Shown here in pieces: positions 22,850 through 32,759 of a stretch of DNA of 64,000 nt. The DNA lies in the NCBI RefSeq assembly GCF_000350225.1, contig NW_005179104.1, positions 1-64,000 on the forward strand. Direction: 5' to 3'. The notes under the pieces are model-generated. The model had not been told where the DNA came from. It saw only the letters and a program-made list of their open reading frames with translations, and ran no database searches. Source of the DNA: Chondrus crispus (Eukaryota; Rhodophyta; Florideophyceae; Gigartinales; Gigartinaceae). The translations under genes and the position numbers were made by a program. Numbering within the stretch: the stretch's first letter is position 1; the number at the start of each line of letters is the position of its first letter.

Positions 22850-24951
22850 TCAGCGATTTTCAGCTGTGGGTCTCCTAGTTTTTCGGAGGTGCGGGCTTGC
22901 CGCTAGGGGGCCTGACTTCTCCGAAGCGGAAGGAGACTTCGACGGCAAGACGGGTGCGATCAGCCGATTAGCCTCGAAACTGAGGAGGGCTACACCGCGC
23001 AAGTACGCGTCTGCCGGAACACGGGCCTTCTGTGCCGCCGTGAGCTTCTCAAAATTATGAGGGACGAGCGACACATCGCGCACCTTCATGCTACAGTTGG
23101 TGTTAATATGATCCCCGACTTTGTAGCATGTGTAGCAGATGATTTGCCGGGAAGGTGTCTTCATGTCCCGGGTTCCCTCTCGATCGGCCCAACCGGGAGA
23201 CTTCTCGCGCGGTCTCGGAAGCCGGGGCCGGTCCTTGTAGGTCGGCCGCCGCTCTCCGTAGAACAACGAATCCTTGTCGTTGAATGAGGATCCCTCGGTG
23301 GGAAAAGACGGTGACTCAGCCGCGGCGGTGAACGGCTCGTCATTCGCGAGGAAATTCTCGGCGTCCAGGCCGGTATGATAGCTCGGGGTCAGACCCGCGG
23401 TTGTCGATGAGGGCATACTGTCTGGCATCGCCAACACTTCCTTAGCGGCGGGTCTCGCGAAGTCAACGCGTCCTCTCGCCCCAGCCGTCTGCGCGCGGTA
23501 GGCCGCCCCTTGAGCGCGGGCTTCGGCCACCTTGTCTTCGAATGAGGATCGGGGCTGATTCTCCCTTGCTTGGAGCGCCAACGGCTTGATCGCCGGAAGG
23601 AGGCCCTCTATGAACAAGGTAGTGCGTTCATAGGGGGAATGGATGTCCCCACACTGCGCGAGGGCGGTTACTATACGAGTCGCATACTCGGTCTCAACTT
23701 CGCCAGGTTTTTGGCGTAAATCCCGGACTACAGAGAGCGCTTGCTCGATCTGAATATTCGTAGCATACGTACGAAGCAACCAGTTCACTGCTGCTGGCCA
23801 CGACGCAATCCCTTGATTGCGTTGGAAATATCCTCGATGGGATTCTACGCCTCCTTCGCCGGCGGGTTGAGGAGATGCGGCAAGGCCATGAGAGCCATTG
23901 CCTCCGACATTTCTGCGTTGTCGAAATTCTCCTTACATCTAGCCAAAAAGCTGATGACTTTGATCGGGTCGGACCCGTTAAACTTGTACTCTCCCATTAC
24001 GACGAGGAGATATTGCACGCGCTTACGCGTCGTGGCGTACACCTTTGCATCGACGGTGGGGTCGGTATTCACGAGACGATAAGCTCGATAATTATACGCG
24101 CCTCGAAAGCGATGGTTGGTCGGTTTCCACACCGTGACACCCTTCGCCTTAGGGCCGAAGGTCGGTTGTGGTACCGTGAATGCCTCGGCTTCGGAGTCCG
24201 AATCGGAGTCGGATTCCGAAGCTGACGGCGGGGATCCACCCGAGTAACCGGAGAAATCCTCCGGTCCAGGTCGGCTTCCGTGGCCGGGCTTGTGACGGTG
24301 GCCTTCGGTCTTGATCTTCTTGTCGCGGGACGGTCTTGGCGACGGGCCTCGGGCGGCCGCTAGGTCCGGGATAGGATCCCGTTGTCTCTCCATCGTCAGG
24401 GGATCGGGGAGCGGAATCTCGGCGGCCGTGAGAGCCGATTTGGTGACGTCGGCGAACAGTAGATTTTCGTCCAACGGTTGTAACGCATGTAACTGCAGGT
24501 TAGATCTTGGCTTCGACGCGGTCGACTCGTCTTGTCTAGCGGGGACGGGTCCTGTTTGCGCCGATTCCAGGGCAAGGTTACGCCGACGGAGGTCGTTGAC
24601 TTCCTGCTTCAGGCGATCCACTTCCTCCCGTACCGGAAGGAGCGTCTTGTCGACGGTGGACCCGATGTCCTTCTGCCACGCTCGCGTGAGCACGCCTTCT
24701 AGTGCGGCGAGGCGATCACGTCCCTGTTGGGACTGTACCTCCGCCTGAGCGGCGATCTTACCAGCAACAAGGCTGTCCAACATCTCGCGTATCTTGGCGG
24801 TGTGCGAGTTGAGTTTCTCCTCGATTAAATTGAGAGAAAACCTATCGGCTTCACGGAGGCCTTCGCGGCGGTTCCGCGTGATCCACGCCGCGACGGGCGC
24901 TGGGACGTCTCTCGGACGAGTGTCATGGGACAATTCGGAGCCGGTCACCAT
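22850..24951 (-). pseudogene. gag: gag of element 3
   Basis: It starts at the ATG at 24951. An N-terminal coiled-coil-like segment (PVREEVDRLKQEVNDLRRRN) is followed by an acidic Ser/Asp tract (SASESDSDSDSEAEAF). A retrotransposon capsid region comes next (YKFNGSDPIKVISFLARCKE ... LLRTYATNIQIEQAL), and a zinc knuckle CYTCYKVGDHINTNC with CX2CX5HX4C spacing, one residue longer than the canonical CX2CX4HX4C. The frame is interrupted between 23845 and 23788, where the capsid shifts to another frame. The gag of the chimeric element is alignable around FNGxDPI and LLRTYAT. Confidence 0.82.
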
Positions 24952-25063
24952 GGCGAATACACCTAACGGTCGGTGCGTGAGGGAAAGGCGCAGGGAGGAG
25001 ATATTGAAAGGGAAAGTAGGTCAGGGAAGAGGACACTCCGATGCACGAGAGTATCGACTGTTT

Positions 25064-25079
25064 CTAGGTCGGGGGACCA
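25064..25079 (-). other. Primer binding site of element 3
   Basis: On the - strand TGGTCCCCCGACCTAG lies three bases after the end of LTR3 and differs by one base from the family-1 site. This suggests the same primer tRNA in both lineages. Confidence 0.6.
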
Positions 25080-25082
25080 AAA

Positions 25083-25733
25083 TGTCGTGCACTACAGCCA
25101 CGTGTGGCGGCTGTAGGTAGAGCGACGCGCGTTCGTACGCGTAAGGGAATTCGGGAGACCACCCGGTGGATGACCGGAACCGGGATCCGGGCGCGGCTTG
25201 CGCGGTAGAAAGGTAGAACTAGAGTCAGCAATAAAGAGGAAGAATTAAAGGAAAAACAGAACTAACAGAACGGACTGCATAGTAGTTAACGTAGCGCTTG
25301 CGCGGTTGGGTCGACGCGCGCGGGGAAGGCAGTTGGGATTCTAGGGGTGTAGATGGCTCGGTCGGTATGGGCGAGCCAGTACCGAGTCGAGGCTACAACC
25401 TGGGATCCAGAAACCAAAGTAAAAGACCCAAGGCTTCGTGCCTCTTTACTTTGATTATCGGGTTAACTATATAGTCCCCCGTCGCCGTAATAGCGAGGCA
25501 AACTTATACTGTAAAGTAGAATAACTAGGAAATAACGGGTGTAGTCCCGAGGGGACCAAGTACAGCCCCCATAGGCCCTATGGGTTGCGGAGGGATTACA
25601 CGTGTACACGGGGAGGTCCGGTAGAGCGGGAGGGGAGTCCACGTGTACCCGTGGTACCCGTGGTGGAGGCGAGCGCGATTTCGGCGAGATTAGGACAGCT
25701 GTCCCTGTACCGAGCACAGTGCACTACACGACG
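25083..25733 (-). repeat. LTR3, 5' LTR of element 3
   Basis: On the + strand it begins tgtcgtgcac and ends gtgcactacacgacg. The terminal inverted repeat is recognisable, but the outermost base has changed (expected ...cacgaca). It is unrelated to LTR1 and LTR2 apart from general GC-rich character. A second copy is not in the window. Confidence 0.7.
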
Positions 25734-26403
25734 GGGACGTGTCGCGAAGTAGGGAAGGGGGTCTGTAGTACAATTCCGTACCACAACCCTCCGGCGAGAT
25801 GATAACCGCGCGGGAGGGCGGGTGCTACTGTAGCGAGCAGGCGTACACGCGCCCGCCGTCGTGTACAGTAGTACCCCAAGGGTCCGACGTGGGACAGCCG
25901 GTAACAGAGGGCGTGGCCACGGGTAACACGTGGCACAACCGTTAGCCGGGACCGTGGCCACGGGCACACGTGTATAATCCGCACGGTGGCCAACTAGTAA
26001 TTAGTAGTTAATGGCACAAATTAGCCAATATAGCACAGTAGCTGGTATACAGTAAGTAACAGCTACTGTATCGGGACAGGTGTCCTGGCGTCCCACTTAG
26101 GGGTTAAGACCGGGGGCACCTGCCCCGTTCTAGTAAACGGGGGGCAGACTCGCCTCCCCTCCTTTTACGGCTAATTGCTATCCCGTTCCGGTTTCCCTTT
26201 TAGTCTCAGGCTTCTAACCCGTGACCGGCCGTCCGGATCTAACACTACCGACCGGCTGCGCGTCACCGGCCACGTGAGCCTTCCCTCTTTTCGAGTCCAT
26301 CCGTACGGTCTGCGTTCGCGCGTGGGTTACCCCGCGGCTCGCGCTCCCTTACCTCTAACCCCCCTCGTTTCCGAGTGGTCGGGACGAAGGTAGTTATACC
26401 ACA
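25734..26403 (+). repeat. LTR2b with 30-bp remnant of its family-2 element
   Basis: Bases 25734-25763 (with tgtcgcgaag and agggaaggggg) match the sequence before LTR2a and contain the 3' polypurine tract. The LTR itself is 25764 (tgtagtacaa) to 26403 (gttataccaca). It is closest to LTR2c, with long near-identical blocks. The rest of the family-2 element is absent, replaced by element 3. Downstream it abuts a pogo-type transposase fragment. Confidence 0.85.
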
Positions 26404-27413
26404 AGAATGATCCGAAACATTGATGCAGTTTTCCTACCACCGAATATGACATCATGTTTACAGCCTGTTGATGCATCTGTTGGTCGATCGTTTAAATGTG
26501 CGTTCAGACGTCTTCTAGTTTCACACATACTCGATTACGTAAACAGTATGATGGAACAGCCGGCAAACATGAGACCTGTTTTTAAACTAACAAAATCAGT
26601 CACGACATTTGATGCGGTCGGTTTAATGGCGAAGGCATGGAACATGGTGCCAAAGAGTGTCGTTCTAAACGCATGGCTCTCCACTAATATACTGGCCCCT
26701 TTCAAAATGAAGACGTACAAAGTATTAAAGCAGGTGTCGATGGTGACTCGGTTATACCTGCATTCCGACCACAAGTTGGAAGCAGTATATTAACCGAAAA
26801 ATCAGCTGCCCGCATACAGGCCACTTTAGCACGTGAAAAGGGAGAAAGATGGCTATCCACCTCCGAATCGCAAAATACGAGTACAGTAGCAGCGTTGGAG
26901 GAGACTGTTGTGAATACAGTTTCTGAATAGGATCAAGTGAATATTGAAGTTACGGTTGAAGAGGCTCAAATGCTGTATAGGCCTCCGGAAATCAGTTCAT
27001 TTAATGATGATGATCTCAATGCTTTGTTACGGGAGGAGTCTTTTGTCGACACGTGCCAGGCACTGTCTGCCGAAAACGCGATGGATATTGCAGTCAGTGA
27101 TTCGCTGCAGCCTTTTGTACCTGAGGGCGAAGGTGACATACGTGCTGGAGTGGATGCAGCCGAAACGGTTGATTCTGAGTCAGAAAATGAAGAATCACGA
27201 GTGCAGGATCGGCCATCAATATCTCGCTATTTGCATGCAGCTCAATGTTTAGAGCGAGAGATGAACTTAATGATACGGGCTGATCATGACGCGGCGTCAA
27301 ACAGCCAACACAACTTAGCCAATCTACAGGCGATTGAGATTAATCGCATACGGGCGTTTAAAGTTAAGAACTCGCGACAATCACGCATAAGTGACTTTTT
27401 TACGGAACATTAA
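26404..27413 (+). pseudogene. pogo/Tigger-type transposase, C-terminal fragment (pogo-B)
   Basis: The piece begins directly at the LTR2b edge inside the DDE_1 domain (FLPPNMTSCLQPVDASVGR, holding the third catalytic Asp), continues through the helical region, and ends with SRQSRISDFFTEH, the typical pogo tail. A frameshift lies between about 26760 and 26796, and a TAG at 26928-26930. The N-terminal two thirds are missing. It is a different subfamily from pogo-A by sequence. Confidence 0.83.
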
Positions 27414-28226
27414 CCGAATGAAGGACGGTGGCTTTGCTGGGCATATTGTCAACTTGGCTTGGGTTTGAAACCTCTCCTCTCCTGACTTCGTCATGCCGAC
27501 CGCTCTTGGACTCGAGAATGTTGACTCGGGACTGATAGCGGAATGTAGTTGTCTTGAGCTGACTGCTGCTGATTATTACTGAAAATCAATTTCCGGGACA
27601 GTGACCCTGACTGAAGTTGGGGTCACAATAGCAGAAAGGATCACTGTAGTGGGGGGGGGGTCACTGTAAAAATTGAAATGTTGGAATCTGGGTTGGAATC
27701 GCGTAGGTGGCGAAGAAAATAAGTGCTAAAGGTCACTGTACCGCAAAAGTCACTATACCAGGGGGTCACTCTATCGTGATTTTACTCTGTAGCGGACTGG
27801 TTGGCCATGAACAGGGTACTGTAATGTACTGTAATATGTAATCCCAGCGCCTACGTAGTACAGTACTGGGTGGATTCCGAAACTGTGATTTTCCCAAATC
27901 ACCAAATGTGGCGGCACCCCGGAAATGAAAAACATTTCGACTCCAGTTCGCCTGTTTTCCTAGCAAATTGGCGGGAGCGCTATGAATAAGGCATTCGCAA
28001 GAAAATGGGAGCCACAGATGGTAGGTGGTGCGCAGAGTAGTCCAGATCTTCGCATCTGGAGAAAATCTGACAAATTTATCGCAATTGCATTGGTCGATAT
28101 TTGGTAATTTGGTTTTCCGGCCATTTCGGAATGCACCCACTGTATCTACTCTCACGAGCCCCCCTCCGTGTTTGCTTCCAGGCAGACTCTCCTGTGCGGC
28201 GTGATACGCCAGCCCGTTCGCACGCT
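27414..28226. other. Non-coding spacer with repeated TCACTGTA motifs
   Basis: No gene is recognised. The motif tcactgta and close variants recur between 27600 and 27770, next to poly-G runs (27647-27658, 27760). These probably include the sub-terminal and terminal repeats of the pogo-B transposon, but I could not define an end. Confidence 0.45.
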
Positions 28227-28424
28227 CTAGTGTCTAGACGACCGGCAATTTGCCTCATATGAGGTCACCCTTGACCTCATATGAGGTCAAATGCTCTACA
28301 GTAAAATTTAAACAAAATTTAAGATTTTCGCAAGTATAGAACAAAAGGAGCACAATTTTTACGAAGTAGAACTTTGAACGACTATAAAGACAACTATAAA
28401 CGACTAGTTAGTAACTGACAAGCC

Positions 28425-28495
28425 AGCTCAGTGGTCTGCAAGGATTGCTGAGTCTTAGAGGCCGGGGTTCAACTCCTCGCTGAGCACTTTAGTGG
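28425..28495 (+). repeat. tRNA-like (SINE-head-like) sequence inside the piggyBac element
   Basis: An A-box-like cagctcagtgg and an exact B-box ggttcaactcc stand 34 bp apart, as in tRNA-derived short elements. The flanks do not pair into an acceptor stem, so a functional tRNA is unlikely. It lies in the non-coding part downstream of the transposase. Confidence 0.4.
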
Positions 28496-28759
28496 TCGAA
28501 AAATCCCTTCGGGGATCTCGATGGTTCTTGTTCGTGACCTGCAGCCCAGGACGCTTTATAGCGCCCACTCGAACATGAGATTGAATACGGTGACATCTCA
28601 TAAAGGGGCATTCCGACACGGCTGCAGGTCTTCCAAGCAAGTCTTTAGACGCAGGATAGAACCATAGGGGGCAAAAGGAGTTTTTTATCTCTTTTTGCTC
28701 TATTTTACTCAAATGCTGACCCATTTAGTCAGTTTTAATGGCCGAGAACGCTTTAAGCA

Positions 28760-30861
28760 CTAGTAGTACTTACCTTTGTAAGTAAGATCGTGACGTTCGT
28801 CGACATGTTTCTTAAAACAGTCACGCCCAGTCTGGTGATGACAAAGGTATACTTCTTTGTCAAAATATACCTTGCAGGCTGAGCAAATAAACTTTGACTT
28901 TTTTGTACCTTTGCAAATATTGCACCTGGATTGATAAAGAGCACAAGTCTCCTCGCCGGATGCGCTTTTCCGCTTGCGAGTGGTTGGAGTTAGGTGAGTA
29001 CCAATTCCACTGCCAAACCCAACATGTTCATCTTCAACAGCACTGTCTGATTCTCGCTGACGTAACGATATACGATCATACTTGTTATCAATCAACTGGT
29101 CAGCAAGCTCACAATAAAACTGATTTGGAGACATCTTAGAACCATCTCCTTTTGCACCTGCATACAGTTTCCATGCATCCACAATGCAAATGGCCAATAA
29201 AGAAGTGTTCACACGCATAGACCACTCCTTGACTTCGAACTTCTTTTCCAAGCCGAGATCATCCTGACGAGATCTGTTGTGGCGGTCAATCTGAGAGCAA
29301 GTTTCATAATACTGCTCACAGACTGAGGGAATACGGATAGACAATTCCTCTTTTCTTGTCACGCCATGACGTGTACGCCATCTCTCGCGGTAGATTGGAG
29401 TTCCTTCGTTGGATGTTCCGACAGAACTAATAAAGTATCTGCGGTCTCGGTCCACCCACATCACTGCCATGAGATGAGGCCCGGCCACCGGCTTCGAAAC
29501 TAGTGTGACGTGCTCTCCCTTTTCAGCAATCTCCAGATGAGATAGATATTTCATCGGATATTTCTTGGTAGATGTCTTCACTACACCTGTGAATCTAAGA
29601 CCTTTCTCATAAAGTGATTCAGCCGTGTGGACAGAAGCAAAGTACGATCCGCACAGACAACACGATTGGTGTGAAACCATGGCTGTAACAACCTCAAAGT
29701 CACTGCGGTTCCGTGTAAGTGGTCACTTTCAAAATCCTTTAAAGAAGTCTCCTCAGCTGAGACGACGTTCTCAATTCTTATTATGATTCCACTTTTTCCA
29801 CATGCAGCAGTCTTCAACTCACAGCCATTCTCGGGTTTTCGGTCCATGGCCACATAATGAGGAAGACCGGTTTCAATCCAATCTCCTCCAAGTCCATACC
29901 AGCGTGACATACTCTCATCAACGCAGATGTTCTGTGATGGAATCACATGTGATGCTCTGTGATCATTGATTGCGACCATGAAGTCCCTGATCATACCCCA
30001 TCTGTCATTTGAGTCAGCTGGAAAGCTGAACGTGACATTCTGACGAAGCTCCTCGAATCTTCTGCGGGAGATGATGTTTCCGAATTGAGGTTGCGGGAGA
30101 TATTTGCTGGTTTCCTGTGAGCTCCAAAGAGACCTTCTGGTGCTGAATTCAATCCGAATCATAAGGATTAGCACCCCGAAAAACTTCAAATTTTCACCTC
30201 TTGTAGTCAAGCGAAGTCCCTTTGATTCCATTGCATCGTTGGTGTAGGAAACCATTAATGCCAAGTGCTCCTGTGGGAACATCCACATGAAGTAGTCCAT
30301 AGGATGCATTTGAGATGGACTGTGACCACGGGATATAATCTCATCAATCGGTCCAATCACCTTCCATCTTTTCGGCGGTATCATACCATTTAAATGCATC
30401 GTGACTTTCTCACGCTTCCAGGCCCGGCCGTGGACATTCATGAGGCCATCTTGGGAATCCATTTCGTCACTCTCGGAGATTTTCGTACTCGGGCTGAATG
30501 CTCCTTCCAGTAGCGTCACGCGGTTCTCTGTAGGCTCCGGTTGCGCATAATGTTCAGTTTCTTGATGGATATGATCTTCAGGACCGTCATCGACCAGGTC
30601 CATCACTTCACCAGCCTTGATGTTAGCTATGCGAAGCGTGACTTCCTTGACGCCATCTGATAATTCCCATTTAGCCCTGACTGAAGTGACACTGCGACCC
30701 TTCACTTTGTCAGTTTTCATGCTAATGACAGTTCCCGTGACCAACTTAATCTTCCAGGAGGCTCCATACATGCGACGACATTTACTCTGAGCTGTGAGCA
30801 GTCTTGCACGAGTGTGGACGCGGTTACCTGCAATAATTCGAGGATCATTGACGCTCACCAT
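28760..30861 (-). pseudogene. piggyBac-type transposase, one frameshift
   Basis: The start is the ATG at 30861. The N-terminal region is acidic. The DDE_Tnp_1_7 catalytic domain has its first Asp in NICVDESMSRWYG and the segment HYVAMDRKPENGCELK. The second Asp sits in NRVVCAD, directly where the frame breaks (near 29648): the expected continuation SYFASVHTAESLYEKG is in another frame, as if one T were lost. The rest runs to 28760 and ends in a Cys-rich zinc domain (CNICKGTKKSKFICSACK, CHHQTGRDCFKKH) typical of piggyBac C-termini. The family normally cuts and pastes at TTAA. Confidence 0.87.
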
Positions 30862-31068
30862 TTTGAAGAAATTTTGGGAAGAGGAAGACGAAAGTGTTGA
30901 TTAGGGAAGACTGAGATACGGAATTGAATGTTTTCTGGTTTGCCAACGTTTAGTACTCTAGTCGTAAGCTTTTCACTACAGTAGCGATAAGTTTCTACAA
31001 TTATTCGAATTGCAAAAGCCCGCCTAAAAACTGGCCTCATATGAGGCCATTTGTCACCTAGACACTAG

Positions 31069-31460
31069 ACTCGAGAGAGTTGCTGCAGTGCTTGTTTTCG
31101 ACCAGGACTGCAACAAGTCCTCGCAGCATCACTTCTTATGAACTATTTCATCTTTGGACCACACGTTACTTGTTGGGGCTGCGGTGCATCTACGAACGTC
31201 CCCTTCCCTGCCTACACTGACGATTTCCTCCAGAGCCTTCCTTCTCTCTGCACAGCCAGCAGCCGCTCCCGTAAATCCCATATACCCCACCTTGACCGTG
31301 TTCTTTTGCGCAAGTATCCCTTCACTTCACGGTACACGATTGACAAAGACGAGTCATTACAGTGAGCTCTCGTCTCTGCAAGTAAACACACCCAGACTTT
31401 CACATCAAAGCCTCCTAGATTCTTTCTAAGTTACTCGCACACCTCGCTTTCTTTGCCGAT
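31069..31460. promoter_or_regulatory. Upstream region of the membrane/Sel1 gene
   Basis: This 390-bp gap between the piggyBac end and the ATG at 31461 should hold the promoter and 5' leader. No certain TATA box is seen. Short frames here look fortuitous. Confidence 0.3.
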
Positions 31461-32756
31461 ATGGCCTTCGACCATCTCGCTGAAAACACCATCATCGTCC
31501 TGTTGGCCTACACCGCCGCCTTCCTCCCGTGGACTGCTCTCACCACCTTTGACTTTATCTCTGCCAAATGGCGCAGGGTTCGTGACGTTCGTATCGCCGG
31601 CTACGTCAACCTTGTTCTCGCGCTAGTCCCGGCATTCTACATACTGTTTTACATGGTCGTGCAATCCAATGTCGATCAAAAGGAGATGTTCACTGCGCTG
31701 GTCGCTATGCTGTTTGCGTTGCTGCACGTTGTGCGGACGTTATGGGGACTGTGGCAGTTGCAGCTATTTGTCAAGTGGGCTGTCAAGAGCATTACGTCGT
31801 TGCGGGCCCTTGGGATTGAATATGAGCTCAACACGGGCGCCCGTACTGGCCATGATGGGAAGAAGCAAACCCAGAATGGCCAAGAAAGAGAGCAGGAAAC
31901 CACGAATATCGGTACTACGCAGGAGCCCGGAAATACGGATGACAAGGAAAAAGTGCACTATGTGGCTGAAATTGTAGATGAACTATGGGTGAGCGATGAA
32001 CTGATTGAGAACCGTGTGTTCCATGGGAATGCTCGGTGCTACATAGTGTTTGACAAGATTGAGTTCAGAATAGATCCAAAGAGAAGAAACGTGTTTCGTC
32101 AACGCATCGTGCTTCTGTTACAAGCGCTCTCGATACCATTTCGGTATGTGTATGGAATAGTGCAGAAATGGCTTGGGAATGGGTCTATACCCTGCTTTGT
32201 CCAGGTTCCACACAAGCCAGAGGATGTGTGGCTGCGATGGTGCGTGGCGTTTGCGGCGCAGGGGTTGAACAAGTGGATAACGGAGTTCACCGCTGCGCCG
32301 GAAGTCGATGATGAGGATGGGGCGATAAATAACTTGGAGCGGTACGAAAGACGACGGGAACACCTGGCTGGGCGCGTGCTGGCGACGGCCGGAATACAAC
32401 TGTGGCTGGGGAGTTGTTTGCCGCTGGATGAAGGCAAGTCGCTTTTGTCAAAAGAGGACTTGTTGCGACGAGCGATGACGAGTGGACGTGGAATGCCGTT
32501 CGATGCAGTGCAGAGGAATGCGGTCTTGCGGCCTGGAAAGGGGTAAAAGGCCTATGAGAGAAAACTAAATCGACTCATTGATGGAATTCCGGTGGAGTTT
32601 GAAGAACAAGTGGAAGAGTTGGACATCGAGAGAGTGGAGTGGCTTGCGATTTTGCTGTACATAGGAGAAGAACGGATTGGCAACGGAAGTGCGAGCGGAG
32701 ATTCTCGTAGATCTGAAGAGTATGAGAAACTGGAGCATGACGATTTAGCGATTTAA
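31461..32756 (+). CDS. Membrane-anchored N-terminal region of Sel1-repeat gene (interrupted frame)
   Basis: The ATG at 31461 opens a frame with three hydrophobic segments in the first 115 residues (IIVLLAYTAAFLPWTALTTF, NLVLALVPAFYILFYMVV, FTALVAMLFALLHVVRTLW), then a charged soluble part. A TAA at 32544-32546 stops it at 361 residues, but the same frame continues with clearly coding-like sequence (RKLNRLIDGIPVEFEEQVEE) to a second TAA at 32754-32756. The downstream 1237-residue frame starts at 32760 in the same phase, so all three probably belonged to one gene. A frame-2 stretch at 32771-32895 (ATELQEWMQRKEGMLAYAGF) also looks coding, suggesting small indels. It could be a decaying allele, assembly errors, or a spliced gene; no splice pair restores everything. 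Confidence 0.5.
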
Positions 32757-32759
32757 AAT

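Larger units (their letters stand above)
18660..25733 (-). mobile_element. Ty3/gypsy element 3, no chromodomain, 3' LTR missing
   Basis: On the - strand the order is 5' LTR3 (25733-25083), primer site, gag (24951-22850), protease-RT-RNase H-integrase (about 22612-18708). A G-rich purine run follows the stop near 18672, but no sequence like the LTR start (tgtcgtgtag...) follows it. The 3' LTR is therefore lost, and minisatellite sequence takes its place. The upstream edge joins a 30-bp remnant of a family-2 element and LTR2b, so this element was inserted close to the 3' end of that element. Confidence 0.8.
28227..31068 (-). mobile_element. piggyBac-type transposon with CTAG borders
   Basis: Both ends read ctagtgtctag inward, followed by related sub-terminal sequence. 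The left end carries two copies of the palindrome cctcatatgagg, the right end one. If the first CTAG on each side is the target duplication, the element proper is 28231-31064 with termini TGTCTAG. Flanks beyond CTAG do not match. The same arrangement bounds the short copy at 36704-37187. One transposase gene lies inside on the - strand. Confidence 0.8.
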
